A program made the position numbers and the translations under genes. Source: Armatimonadota bacterium (GTDB taxonomy: Bacteria > Armatimonadota > Fimbriimonadia > Fimbriimonadales > Fimbriimonadaceae). Taken from it: a stretch of DNA of 64,000 nt. The DNA lies in NCBI GenBank assembly GCA_027451905.1, contig DAIDHV010000007.1, positions 1 through 64,000 on the forward strand, given 5' to 3'. Numbering within the stretch: position 1 is the first letter of the stretch; each line of letters begins with the position of its first letter. This document shows, piece by piece, positions 46,221-54,401 of this stretch. Under the pieces are notes generated by a model that searched no databases, was not told where the DNA came from, and saw nothing but the letters and a program-made list of their open reading frames with translations.

Positions 46221-47578
46221 AAAGTTCTCGGGTCGAGTCCTTTGCAGAGGCTCTCTCAGCTTCCACGACCGAAGCCGTGCGCTCTGCGTCTGCTTCAAAG
46301 GTGACAGCAAGAGAACGGGCCCTCAAGACTTTGTTTTGCGAGCCCCCTCAAGCCCAAGACACTGCTTCGGCAATCAAATCCTATGTTTTGGATCACCTCC
46401 GGACTCTCTTGATTGAGTTGGAAGCCCAATGCCTCTCCAACGGCATCCAAGTGCATTGGGCCAACAATGCAGAAGATGCCAATCAAATCATCGTTGATCT
46501 TTGCAAAGAATCAGCCAAACCAGGAGACGTCATTGTCAAGGCGAAGTCCATGGCAACAGAAGAAATTCACCTCAATCACCATTTAGACGAAGCGGGATTT
46601 GAGACCGTTGAGACCGATCTAGGCGAATTTGTTGTTCAGATTGATCACGACACGCCAAGCCATATTGTCACTCCGATTATTCACAAAACGCGAAAGGAGA
46701 TCGCGGCTAGTTTTTCTAGAGAAGAACTAGGACCATATACAGAAGAGCCCAAGGAGCTCACGATGCAAGCTCGAGCACATTTGAGAAAGAAGTTTCGGGA
46801 AGCCAAAATAGGCATCAGCGGGGTGAACTTTGCTATAGCTTCGACCGGGCATTTAGTATTGGTTGAAAATGAAGGGAACAATAGGTTCTGCACAACGGCA
46901 CCCGATGTTCACATTGCATTGATGGGAATTGAAAAAGTCTTGCCAACTCCAGCCGAACTACCCCTGTTCTTGCCCTTGCTGGCAGCGTCCGCCACCGGAC
47001 AACTACTGACGACTTATGTTCATTTCATTAAGAGCCCGAGGCAAGAACGTGAAACTGACGGACCCAAAGCAATCCATTTGGTGATCTTAGACAACGGAAG
47101 GACAAACGTGCTTCAGGGACCATTTCGTGAAATCCTAAAGTGCATCCGATGCGGTGCCTGCCTCAATGTTTGTCCGATCTATCGACAGGCTTCTGGGCAT
47201 GCGTACGGGCATGTTTACTCGGGGCCCTTAGGGGAGGTTTTGGCACCTGCTCTAGAAGGAGTTGAAAGTTTTGGTGACCTAGCCAAGGCTTCGACTCTTT
47301 GCGGCGCTTGCCAGGAAGTTTGCCCTGTAAAAATCCCCATTCCTGAGCTTCTGCTCGAAATCCGCCACAGGGCCAATTCTCCTTCCACATCAGAGAAGTT
47401 GGCTTGGACCTCCTTTGCCCAAGCTTCTCAGCATCCATTGGTTTGGAAGTTCGGGCTAAAACTCCTGCCATTGGCACCCATGGCTAGGCACCCATTTTTG
47501 ACAAGTTGGCTGAAGCGAAGGACTTTGCCAACCCGAGTTGGACGCGATTTTAGGGGGTGGTGGAATGAACGCTCGTGA
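46217..47578 (+). CDS. lutB: Lactate utilization iron-sulfur protein LutB
   Basis: A protein of about 453 residues. The N-terminal LUD domain has 'IHWANNAED'-like and 'VKAKSMATEEIHLNHHL', 'SIVTPIIHKTRKEIAASF'-like and 'STGHLVLVENEGNNRFCTTAPDVHIALMGIEKVLP' segments. Two 4Fe-4S motifs follow, 'CIRCGACLNVCPIY' and 'CGACQEVCPVKIP'. The C-terminal helix 'RHPFLTSWLKRRTLP' is also typical. It carries electrons from lactate oxidation. The conventional start would be GTG 46277; codons upstream remain open and CTG 46217 has a good GGAGG, so the longer form is proposed with caution. It overlaps lutC by 14 bp. Confidence 0.88.
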   Translation: MKSSRVESFAEALSASTTEAVRSASASKVTARERALKTLFCEPPQAQDTASAIKSYVLDHLRTLLIELEAQCLSNGIQVHWANNAEDANQIIVDLCKESAKPGDVIVKAKSMATEEIHLNHHLDEAGFETVETDLGEFVVQIDHDTPSHIVTPIIHKTRKEIAASFSREELGPYTEEPKELTMQARAHLRKKFREAKIGISGVNFAIASTGHLVLVENEGNNRFCTTAPDVHIALMGIEKVLPTPAELPLFLPLLAASATGQLLTTYVHFIKSPRQERETDGPKAIHLVILDNGRTNVLQGPFREILKCIRCGACLNVCPIYRQASGHAYGHVYSGPLGEVLAPALEGVESFGDLAKASTLCGACQEVCPVKIPIPELLLEIRHRANSPSTSEKLAWTSFAQASQHPLVWKFGLKLLPLAPMARHPFLTSWLKRRTLPTRVGRDFRGWWNERS

Positions 47579-48113
47579 GACGATCTTAAACTCTTGCCCT
47601 CTCGGAGAGCCTACTGATCCTTGGCCAGCGCCGTATTTCGTTTTACCTCCCGGGTCCGTAGTTGAGGCCTTCAAAACCTCATTAAATTTGCTGGGGGCAA
47701 GGACCATTGATGAGAACGAGTTGGCAGGCTATATTGGGCCAAAAACATGGGTTGAGCCAAATGCAGGATTAGAAGTGAATGCCTTGAATGGCTTTCAGAA
47801 TCAAGTTGATCTTTGGGATGCTGAGGTAGGAATCGCCTCTACGGTCTTGGCAATAGCCCAAACCGGAAGCGTCTGCGTGAAGTCTGGTCAAGGCAACAGC
47901 CGATTAGCAACCCTTGCCCCTCCGATTAATATCCTCATTGTCCATCGCAACAAAATCGTTCCGTCTTTACTCGAAGCTTTGGAACTTCTACCGGACGGCA
48001 ATGTTGCCTTTATAACCGGCGCAAGCCGCACAGCCGATATAGAGGGTGTTTTAGTGCCTGGCATTCATGGGCCAAAAGAAGTTCTTGTTTGTCTGGTAGG
48101 AGGCGAACATTAA
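47565..48113 (+). CDS. lutC: Lactate utilization protein C (LUD domain)
   Basis: A 182-residue LUD-domain protein: 'WDAEVGIASTVLAIAQTGSVCVKSGQGNSRLATLAPPINILIVHRNKIVPSL' and 'NVAFITGASRTADIEGVLVPGIHGPKEVLVCLV' match LutC/LldG. It is the third subunit of the lactate-oxidising complex. ATG 47565, behind a GGGGGTGG stretch and inside the lutB end, is the likely start. The stop codon is overlapped by the ATT start of the kinase gene. The family can also act in other oxidations, but the neighbours make lactate the best substrate. Confidence 0.88.
   Translation: MNARETILNSCPLGEPTDPWPAPYFVLPPGSVVEAFKTSLNLLGARTIDENELAGYIGPKTWVEPNAGLEVNALNGFQNQVDLWDAEVGIASTVLAIAQTGSVCVKSGQGNSRLATLAPPINILIVHRNKIVPSLLEALELLPDGNVAFITGASRTADIEGVLVPGIHGPKEVLVCLVGGEH
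48098..48103 (+). promoter_or_regulatory. Ribosome binding site for rhaB with ATT start
   Basis: AGGAGG lies 5 nt before ATT 48109. An in-frame TAG at 48097-48099 overlaps it, so translation cannot start further upstream, and ATT is the only sensible initiation codon before the conserved N-terminus. Confidence 0.75.
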
Positions 48114-49539
48114 GTATTGGCTTGCAGTTGATATTGGTGCCGAAAGCGGACGGCACGTTTTGGGGTGGGTTCATGATGGAAGCCTGCAAACTCGTGAAAT
48201 CTACCGCTTTGCAAACGCGCCCACCAAACAGGGCCATAGTTTGAGATGGAATCTGCCGGACCTTGTTACCAATGTCAAGAAGGGTATCAGTCATGTCGAT
48301 GAACCTCTCACTTCGGTGGGAATTGATACTTGGGCAGTAGATTACGGTCTACTTGACAGTGACGGCAAGCTCCTTGATTTGCCCTATCACTACCGAGATA
48401 GTCGGACGTTTGGAGTGATGGCAAAGGTCTTTGAAATTGCTTCAAAGCAAGAGATCTACGCCCAAACTGGATGTCAGTTTTTACCTTTCAATACCCTTTA
48501 TCAGCTTCGCGCGGCCGTCGAATCTGGAGATGAGGCATTTAAGTCAGCGGCACAGATTGCAATGATTCCAGACTTGATTCACCAATCTCTCACCGAATGC
48601 AAAGCCCCTCCCATCGAACTCACCAATGCCAGTTCAACCCAGTGCTTGAATCCAGTGACTAGGAAGTGGAACGCCAATTTGCTGGAAAGGCTTGAAATCC
48701 CTCTAAAGCTTTTTCCTGAAACTATTGAGCCCGGAACCATTCTTGGAAAGCTTCATGGTACTCAGACCAACGTCGTTGCTCCTGCGACTCACGACACGGG
48801 AAGCGCAGTTGCTGGAATTCCAATTTCAGGTCCGGAAACGGCTTGGATTAGCTCGGGAACGTGGTCTATTGTGGGGCTTGAAACGCCTTCTCCGATTATT
48901 TCTGACCTTTCGTTTCAGTTTGGACTCACCAATGAAATTGGATTCGACTGTAACCGATTGAGCAAGAACGTCATGGGGCTTTGGATTGTGCAGCAGCTCA
49001 ATGTTGCCTGGAAGTCCAGGTTCAGTTACGAAGAACTCCAGAACCTAGCCGCTTCCCAGCCTTCGCCTAAAATTTTTATAGATCCTGATCATGAAATGTT
49101 TTTAGCTCCTAACGATATGGAAGCTGCCATTCATTTCTTTTGCAAGTTAACTCATCAAGCCGAACCGGTTGGCCCTGCCATGATCATGAGGGTTGTGCTA
49201 GAAAGCCTAGCTCTAAAATATAAGTTTGTCCTTGATCAGATTTCCTTGGTTGCGGCAAGTCGTATTCATCAATTGCACATAGTGGGCGGAGGAAGTAAAA
49301 ATAGTCTCCTCAATCAGCTCACTGCCAATGCTTGCCAATTGCCGGTAGAAGCGGGCCCAACCGAGTCAGCAGCAATTGGAAACCTATTGGTTCAAATGAT
49401 CGCAACGGGGGCAATCGAATCTTTGCAATCTGGACGTCAATTGGTTCGATCTTCCTTTGATGTTGTTCGATTTGAACCCAATGATGATTGGCTTCATTCT
49501 CAGTTGCCTTACTTTACAACACTTTGCCACCTTAATTGA
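48109..49539 (+). CDS. rhaB: Rhamnulokinase, ATT start
   Basis: A protein of about 476 residues in the FGGY kinase family. The N-terminus encoded from ATT 48109 reads as (Met)-Lys-Tyr-Trp-Leu-Ala-Val-Asp-Ile-Gly-Ala-Glu-Ser-Gly-Arg, the phosphate-1 motif of RhaB. A start at the first standard codon (TTG 48160) would delete this essential motif. Other motifs are 'SVGIDTWAVDYGLLD', 'YHYRDSRT', 'TQCLNPVTRKWN', 'ATHDTGSAVAGIP' (catalytic Asp), 'AWISSGTWSIVG' and 'HIVGGGSKNSLLNQLTANA'. It phosphorylates L-rhamnulose. It is coupled to lutC by an ATTAA overlap. Confidence 0.95.
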   Translation: MKYWLAVDIGAESGRHVLGWVHDGSLQTREIYRFANAPTKQGHSLRWNLPDLVTNVKKGISHVDEPLTSVGIDTWAVDYGLLDSDGKLLDLPYHYRDSRTFGVMAKVFEIASKQEIYAQTGCQFLPFNTLYQLRAAVESGDEAFKSAAQIAMIPDLIHQSLTECKAPPIELTNASSTQCLNPVTRKWNANLLERLEIPLKLFPETIEPGTILGKLHGTQTNVVAPATHDTGSAVAGIPISGPETAWISSGTWSIVGLETPSPIISDLSFQFGLTNEIGFDCNRLSKNVMGLWIVQQLNVAWKSRFSYEELQNLAASQPSPKIFIDPDHEMFLAPNDMEAAIHFFCKLTHQAEPVGPAMIMRVVLESLALKYKFVLDQISLVAASRIHQLHIVGGGSKNSLLNQLTANACQLPVEAGPTESAAIGNLLVQMIATGAIESLQSGRQLVRSSFDVVRFEPNDDWLHSQLPYFTTLCHLN

Positions 49540-49541
49540 CT

Positions 49542-50735
49542 ATGAAACACTACAAAGAGTCTTACTACAACGAATTCAAAAACCAAATTGAATCTTCGGG
49601 AAGAGATCTTCTTGCCCTTGAGGCAAAAATAGGCGATCTGAAAATCGAGACCCCAAGCTGGGGATATGGTAATGCAGGAACAAGATTTAAGGTTTTTACT
49701 GATCCTGCCTCGGCGCGGAACGTTTACGAGAGGGTTGATGACGCGGCGTTGATTCACGAACTTTGCGGTGCTGCGCCTTCTATCGCTTTGCACATCCCGT
49801 GGGACTCAACCGATGATTGGTCTGGACTTCAGCAGTACGCGGCCAACAAAAACTTAAAACTTGGCGCGATTAACCCAAATCTCTTTCAAGATGAAGATTA
49901 CAAATTAGGTTCAGTTTGTCACCCCAATCCTGCCATTCGACAAAAAGCAACTGACCACCTTTTGGAGTGTTGTCAGATCATGACAAAAACGGAAAGCAAT
50001 TTACTTTCCGTATGGCTTGCCGACGGAACCAACTATTCTGGCCAAGACGACATCAGAAATCGGAAACATCGGATGCTAGATTGCCTTCAGACTGCCTATA
50101 AGGCTTTGCCTCCAGACGGGTTAATGCTTTTGGAGTACAAGTTTTTTGAGCCTGCTTTTTGCCACACCGACATCGCAGATTGGGGCACCTCACTTGCTTT
50201 GTGCCGCCGCTTAGGCAAAAGGGCGAAAACCTTGGTCGACACCGGACATCATCCTCAAGGAACAAATATTGCCTACGTAGTAGCCCAACTTTTGGATGAA
50301 GAGTGTCTTGGCGGATTTCACTTTAATGCCCGCCAATACGCCGATGATGACCTCATTGTGGGCAGCAACAATAGTTGGGACATATTCGTCATTTTCACGG
50401 AATTGATCCAGGCCAAAGAGCTTGCGTCAGATGTGGCTTTTATGATTGACCAAAGCCATAATATCGAACCCAAATTAGAGGCGATGCTTCAGTCTGTGCT
50501 CAACTGCCAGTCGGCCTATGCCAAGGCATTGCTGGTGGATTATGATGAATTGCATTCCACGCAATCTCAAGGAGATGTGTTGGGCGCCCACCGTATTTTA
50601 AAGGATGCCTTCGAGACAGACGTCCGGCCCTGGCTTGCCCATTGGAGGCTGGAACGCGGGTTGCAAACCGACCCCGTCACCCACCTAAGACAGTCTGGCG
50701 AAGTTGAAAAAAGGGTGAGGTCGAGAAGAGACTAA
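49542..50735 (+). CDS. rhaI: L-rhamnose isomerase (RhaI/Pseudomonas type)
   Basis: A protein of about 397 residues of the xylose-isomerase-like TIM barrel. 'ETPSWGYGNAGTRFKVF', 'SIALHIPWDSTDDW', 'LSVWLADGTNYSGQDDIRNRKHRM', the metal Glu in 'LMLLEYKFFEPAFCHTD', 'LVDTGHHPQGTNIAYVVAQLL', 'GGFHFNARQYADDDLIVGSNN' and 'FMIDQSHNIEPKLEAMLQSV' match the L-rhamnose isomerases characterised in Pseudomonas and Bacillus, not the E. coli RhaA family. It converts L-rhamnose to L-rhamnulose. ATG 49542 follows the rhaB stop by two bases. It is the last gene of the operon. Confidence 0.92.
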   Translation: MKHYKESYYNEFKNQIESSGRDLLALEAKIGDLKIETPSWGYGNAGTRFKVFTDPASARNVYERVDDAALIHELCGAAPSIALHIPWDSTDDWSGLQQYAANKNLKLGAINPNLFQDEDYKLGSVCHPNPAIRQKATDHLLECCQIMTKTESNLLSVWLADGTNYSGQDDIRNRKHRMLDCLQTAYKALPPDGLMLLEYKFFEPAFCHTDIADWGTSLALCRRLGKRAKTLVDTGHHPQGTNIAYVVAQLLDEECLGGFHFNARQYADDDLIVGSNNSWDIFVIFTELIQAKELASDVAFMIDQSHNIEPKLEAMLQSVLNCQSAYAKALLVDYDELHSTQSQGDVLGAHRILKDAFETDVRPWLAHWRLERGLQTDPVTHLRQSGEVEKRVRSRRD

Positions 50736-50853
50736 GGATTTGGAGTCAACGGACTCGGTTGGGCTGCTTGGTGCATTCTTTGCCCTTCAAGGCTGTGAAC
50801 ATGATTCCTTCGACTTGCTAACCTTAAGTCTGGGTAGTCTTTAACCTGCAAAG

Positions 50854-52245
50854 ATGCCAACACTCTCCGAAAAAATTGCCCAATTTGCTTGCAATTTGGA
50901 TTATCAAGATCTGCCACCCAAAACCGTTCATGAAGTCAAAAGGCGATTGATTGATTCAATGGCCTGTGCTATGGGAGCATGGACCGCGCCACCGGTGAAA
51001 ATTGCTCGTATGATCAGCAGCTATTCAACCAGCGAATTGGGAGCTGGAGTTGTGGGTACCCGCCATCTATCAACACCAGAGGCGGCTGCATTTGCCAATG
51101 GTGCCATGTTTAGATACCTTGATTTTAACGACACCTACCTAAGCAAAGAACCGGCCCACCCTAGCGATAATCTTGCCGCGACCCTTGCAATTGGCAGTGG
51201 ATTTGGATTAGATGGAAAATCATTTATTCTCGGCAGCGTTATTGCTTACGAGGTTCAATGCCGTCTTTGCGATGCCTACTCGATTCGAAAAAGGGGCTGG
51301 GACCACGTGACGTATGGAGCGTTTAGCACTGTGGCTGGATGCGGAAACATGCTGGGGTTTGACGAGGAAACGATGATTCATGCCTTGGGTTTGGCTGGGA
51401 TTCCCAACAATGCAATGAGGCAAACAAGGGTCGGAGAATTAAGTATGTGGAAAGGTTGTGCCTTTGCAAATGCAAGCAGAAATGGAGTCTTTGCCAGTGT
51501 ACTTGCCCATCATGGCATGACGGGGCCGAGCCAAGTTTTTGAAGGAGAAATGGGATTCTTTAATGAAGTTTGCGGAGGAGATGTAATCGACATTGCGGTG
51601 TTTGGCGGGCCCCAAGCGAAAGGTCCTCAAGTTGATTTTATGATTGATCAAACTTACATTAAGAAGTACTCGGCGGAGTACCACTCTCAAAGCGCGGTTG
51701 ATGCGGCACTCGAAATTGTTGACCAGCATGGCGGAGTTTTATCTCCTGCCGAAATTGAGTCGATTCAAATTGGAACCTTTACCGCTGGTTACGAAATTAT
51801 TGGGGGTGAGCCAGAAAAATGGCGACCTCAAAGCCGCGAAACCGCTGATCATAGTTTGCCTTTTATCACCTGCTCCGCCCTCGTCAATGGCGAAATTACA
51901 ATTCATTCCTACAGCCAAGAGCAGATCAAAAATGAAGAACTTTTGGCGGTTGTCGCGAAAACCAAAGTCAGCGCCGATCCCGAGTTAGATAAGGTGTATC
52001 CAGAAAAAGGCATCCCTAACATTGTGACGGTCAAGCTAAAATCGGGCAAAACTTATCAAAGCCGCGTTGATGCGCCAAGAGGTCATGCCCTGAATCCGAT
52101 GTCCGATGAAGATGTTGTTGCCAAATTCTATCAATTGGCAGAGCCCCTTCTTGGTGAAAACGGCTGCGCCGAGGCTCTCGATGTCTTTTGGAATCTCGAT
52201 CATCTTGATGAGTTGTCACCTATATTCGAAGCCATGGTGGTTTAA
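50854..52245 (+). CDS. MmgE/PrpD family protein (2-methylcitrate dehydratase-like)
   Basis: A 463-residue protein: 'DLPPKTVHEVKRRLIDSMACAMGAW', 'STPEAAAFANGAMFRYLDFNDTYLSKEPAHPSDNLAATLAIG', 'KGCAFANASRNGVFASVLAHHGMTGP' and 'IKKYSAEYHSQSAVDAALEIV' fit the family. Members dehydrate 2-methylcitrate or similar hydroxy acids. No prpB, prpC or acnD is near, so methylcitrate is not assured. It is 118 bp after the rhamnose operon, with its own upstream region, and is directly followed by the TrpA-like gene with no gap. Confidence 0.88.
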   Translation: MPTLSEKIAQFACNLDYQDLPPKTVHEVKRRLIDSMACAMGAWTAPPVKIARMISSYSTSELGAGVVGTRHLSTPEAAAFANGAMFRYLDFNDTYLSKEPAHPSDNLAATLAIGSGFGLDGKSFILGSVIAYEVQCRLCDAYSIRKRGWDHVTYGAFSTVAGCGNMLGFDEETMIHALGLAGIPNNAMRQTRVGELSMWKGCAFANASRNGVFASVLAHHGMTGPSQVFEGEMGFFNEVCGGDVIDIAVFGGPQAKGPQVDFMIDQTYIKKYSAEYHSQSAVDAALEIVDQHGGVLSPAEIESIQIGTFTAGYEIIGGEPEKWRPQSRETADHSLPFITCSALVNGEITIHSYSQEQIKNEELLAVVAKTKVSADPELDKVYPEKGIPNIVTVKLKSGKTYQSRVDAPRGHALNPMSDEDVVAKFYQLAEPLLGENGCAEALDVFWNLDHLDELSPIFEAMVV

Positions 52246-53043
52246 TTGACTCTCCAAAAGCATCTCTCAACTATAAGGGATTCGGGAGAAAAGAGCCTAG
52301 CCGTATTTTTTACGGCCGGTGATCAACCATTGGACCAGATCCACTCGATTATTGAAGCGTTGGCGGATGGTGGAGCAGACTTGATTGAGGTAGGAATCCC
52401 ATTTAGTGATCCCTATGGTGAGGGTCCAACAATCCAATCCAGCAGCATGCGTTCACTTTTACGAGGCACAACGACAGCTTTGATCCTTGAAAAACTTTCC
52501 GAGAAAAAACTGCCGGTCCCAGCGATCGCGATGGGATACACCAACCAGGCAATTCAAATGGGATATTCTGCCTACGCAAACCGGATCAAGGAGTGCGGCT
52601 TGCAAGGCGCGATTTTGTCGGACTTAGTTCCCGATGAAGCCGATGACTGGCTGGTAGCTGCTCAGGCATCACAAATTGCTACGATCTTCTTAGCTGCCCC
52701 AACAAGTACGGACCCACGGCTAGAACAAGTTTGCAGCAAGTCAAGTGGGTTCATTTACGCTGTTTCAAGAACGGGGGTGACTGGTGCCGAAAATTCCGCA
52801 CCTCTTTCTGTTCAAAGGCTGATCGAAAGAATCAAAGCAAGAACTCAAAAACCGGTTTTAGTGGGATTTGGAATATCAACTCCTGAGCAGGTATCCATGG
52901 TATGTAAGCACGCCGACGGGGCAGTCGTTGGCAGCAAGCTTGTACAACTCCTTAACGATACTTGGGATAACGGTAGAGGGTCAAAAACAGTGACTGAGTT
53001 CATTAAATCTCTTAAATTGGCCACAAGAAACCTGAGCAGCTAG
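52246..53043 (+). CDS. TrpA-like indole-3-glycerol-phosphate lyase with a Glu at the catalytic Asp position
   Basis: A 265-residue TIM barrel close to tryptophan synthase alpha. 'DLIEVGIPFSDPYGEGPTIQ' keeps the catalytic Glu (Glu48, equivalent to Salmonella Glu49), but Glu59 stands where Asp60 is expected. 'IFLAAPTSTDPRLEQVCSKSSGFIYAVSRTGVTGAENSAP' and 'PVLVGFGISTPEQVSMVCKHADGAVVGSKLVQLL' are normal. No trpB or other trp gene is adjacent; the MmgE/PrpD gene ends in the base before its TTG start. It could be the sole TrpA with a conservative change or a paralog acting without TrpB. Confidence 0.85.
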   Translation: MTLQKHLSTIRDSGEKSLAVFFTAGDQPLDQIHSIIEALADGGADLIEVGIPFSDPYGEGPTIQSSSMRSLLRGTTTALILEKLSEKKLPVPAIAMGYTNQAIQMGYSAYANRIKECGLQGAILSDLVPDEADDWLVAAQASQIATIFLAAPTSTDPRLEQVCSKSSGFIYAVSRTGVTGAENSAPLSVQRLIERIKARTQKPVLVGFGISTPEQVSMVCKHADGAVVGSKLVQLLNDTWDNGRGSKTVTEFIKSLKLATRNLSS

Positions 53044-53157
53044 GCTTTGGTTAAGAGTGCTTTTCGATAGGTCCAGAATTGGCAAGCCCGAAAATATTTG
53101 GCATCCTGAAACGTATTGAATGAAGTGAACTTTCTGTTCACAACAAACAACCTTAAA

Positions 53158-53610
53158 ATGCCTACAAACTACTTTATTTTCTCAACTGGAGGGGATTGGG
53201 ATTCCACCACTCTCTACAATAACGGCGACGAATACCTTGCCGACCAGCTCTATTTAGAGTTGCAGTCAGGACGAGACGATTACGGAAATCTGTCTAAAGG
53301 CGGCCTCACAAGGGGCGGCCAAATGACTGCGTTTGTGTCTCCCCAGGGTTCAAACGGAAGCCAGGTTGGCATTTTTCCGGGCAAGATCGAAATGCAATTT
53401 CCGGTTCATAAAGTGACGATCGAAAACGAGACTCCAACCTTTTTAATTGAATTCACCAAGGTTCTTCTTGATGATGAAGACGTGACGGCTCAGGTTACAG
53501 ACCTGCTTGTTAATATTGATGCAGTGAATAACGATGTTCAGGCGTATGTGATGATGTATAAACCGCATTTCCTGTCTTCTGATGAAGTTGCTACCATCAA
53601 CTTAATTTAA
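53158..53610 (+). CDS. Protein of unknown function
   Basis: About 150 residues with no signal peptide or membrane segment and no family I recognise. It begins 'PTNYFIFSTGGDWDSTTLYNNGDEY' and is rich in Asp, Asn and Val, with a beta-strand-like C-terminal half. A TTG at 53116 would lengthen it by 14 residues; ATG 53158 is chosen because the upstream part has little coding character. It is followed four bases later by the Gly-rich exported protein, suggesting an operon. Confidence 0.6.
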   Translation: MPTNYFIFSTGGDWDSTTLYNNGDEYLADQLYLELQSGRDDYGNLSKGGLTRGGQMTAFVSPQGSNGSQVGIFPGKIEMQFPVHKVTIENETPTFLIEFTKVLLDDEDVTAQVTDLLVNIDAVNNDVQAYVMMYKPHFLSSDEVATINLI

Positions 53611-53614
53611 AAAT

Positions 53615-54331
53615 ATGAAAAAGATTTTCACTTTCGCTTTTTTACTTTTGTTGCTCGCCGTTGCTTCCAACGCGCTTGCTCAAGTTCCGAACAATTTTAG
53701 GTTTAACCCTGATTTGTCGGGAAGTTTCAGTCAACCCTTAGGCAAGGCTATGACCCTGATGCCAAGAGGGGGTTCCTTCGGGGGCGGCCATTCTTTTGGC
53801 GGTGGGCACTCTTTTGGAGGTGGTCGTTCCTTTGGGGGAGGTGGTTCTTTCGGGGGAGGCAGTCGATCCTTTGGCGGCGGATCATTTGGCAGCAGCAGCC
53901 GAACCAGGTCCTTTAGTGGAAGCAGCACTTTTGGTGGCTCGAACCGCACCATGGGATCTTCTTTTGGCAGAACCGGAGGATTCTCATCCCATTCTCCTAT
54001 TTATTCAAGTTCGGTAAGACCAAGTTATTACGGTTCTCGTCCGTCTTACACTCGAACCTACTACATTGGTGGTTCGCCCTATACCGCTTACGGATACGGA
54101 TTTATGTCTGGCTACAGCCTTGGCTGGCTTCATCCCCGATGGTATTACTACACCCCATTTTCACCTTATTGGTATTACGGTCCCCCGTCATACTATGGGG
54201 GCGCTTATTACCCGGGAGGGTTCTCATTTGGCAAATTCTTGCTGGGAATCATCATTATCGGAATTGTGGTGTGGCTGATTGCGAAGTTGTTCCGAGGCGC
54301 AAAAGGCGTTCGATACACCACTTATCAATAG
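53615..54331 (+). CDS. Exported Gly/Ser/Tyr-rich protein with C-terminal membrane anchor
   Basis: A 238-residue protein with a signal peptide (Met-Lys-Lys-Ile, hydrophobic core, 'SNALA' cleavage). A tandem Gly-Gly-Gly-x-Ser-Phe repeat region (about 52-92), a Ser/Arg-rich section, a Tyr-rich section ('YYYTPFSPYWYYGPPSYYGG') and one C-terminal membrane helix ('LGIIIIGIVVWLIAKLF') follow in order. The layout recalls TPM/Tim44-like Gly-rich surface proteins, but no domain is clear. It is co-transcribed with the unknown gene just upstream. Confidence 0.75.
   Translation: MKKIFTFAFLLLLLAVASNALAQVPNNFRFNPDLSGSFSQPLGKAMTLMPRGGSFGGGHSFGGGHSFGGGRSFGGGGSFGGGSRSFGGGSFGSSSRTRSFSGSSTFGGSNRTMGSSFGRTGGFSSHSPIYSSSVRPSYYGSRPSYTRTYYIGGSPYTAYGYGFMSGYSLGWLHPRWYYYTPFSPYWYYGPPSYYGGAYYPGGFSFGKFLLGIIIIGIVVWLIAKLFRGAKGVRYTTYQ
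53768..53890 (+). repeat. Coding tandem repeat (GGGxSF units)
   Basis: About seven imperfect copies of a unit encoding Gly-Gly-Gly-His/Arg/Gly-Ser-Phe, each 15-21 bases, inside the Gly-rich exported protein gene. The copies differ at silent sites, so the array is not a recent duplication of identical units. Confidence 0.8.
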
Positions 54332-54387
54332 TCAAAACCTAGTTTAATTTTAGCGGCCCACCCAAGCTAATCACCGGGAGTAAGCCG

Positions 54388-54393
54388 TAGAAT
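54388..54393 (+). promoter_or_regulatory. Possible -10 element of ispG
   Basis: TAGAAT followed by eight bases and ATG. No strong Shine-Dalgarno lies between. Same layout as other suspected leaderless starts in the window; weak alone. Confidence 0.25.
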
Positions 54394-54401
54394 ATAAGTG
54401 T

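Noticed and set aside
53768-53890. Possible CRISPR-like or mobile repeat
   Set aside because: The repeats are in frame, unequal in length and encode GGGxSF units; no spacers or cas genes are present.
53731-53952. Pro/Lys-rich minus-strand frame opposite the Gly repeats
   Set aside because: Reverse complement of Gly codons gives Pro; it mirrors the repeat exactly and has no start signal.
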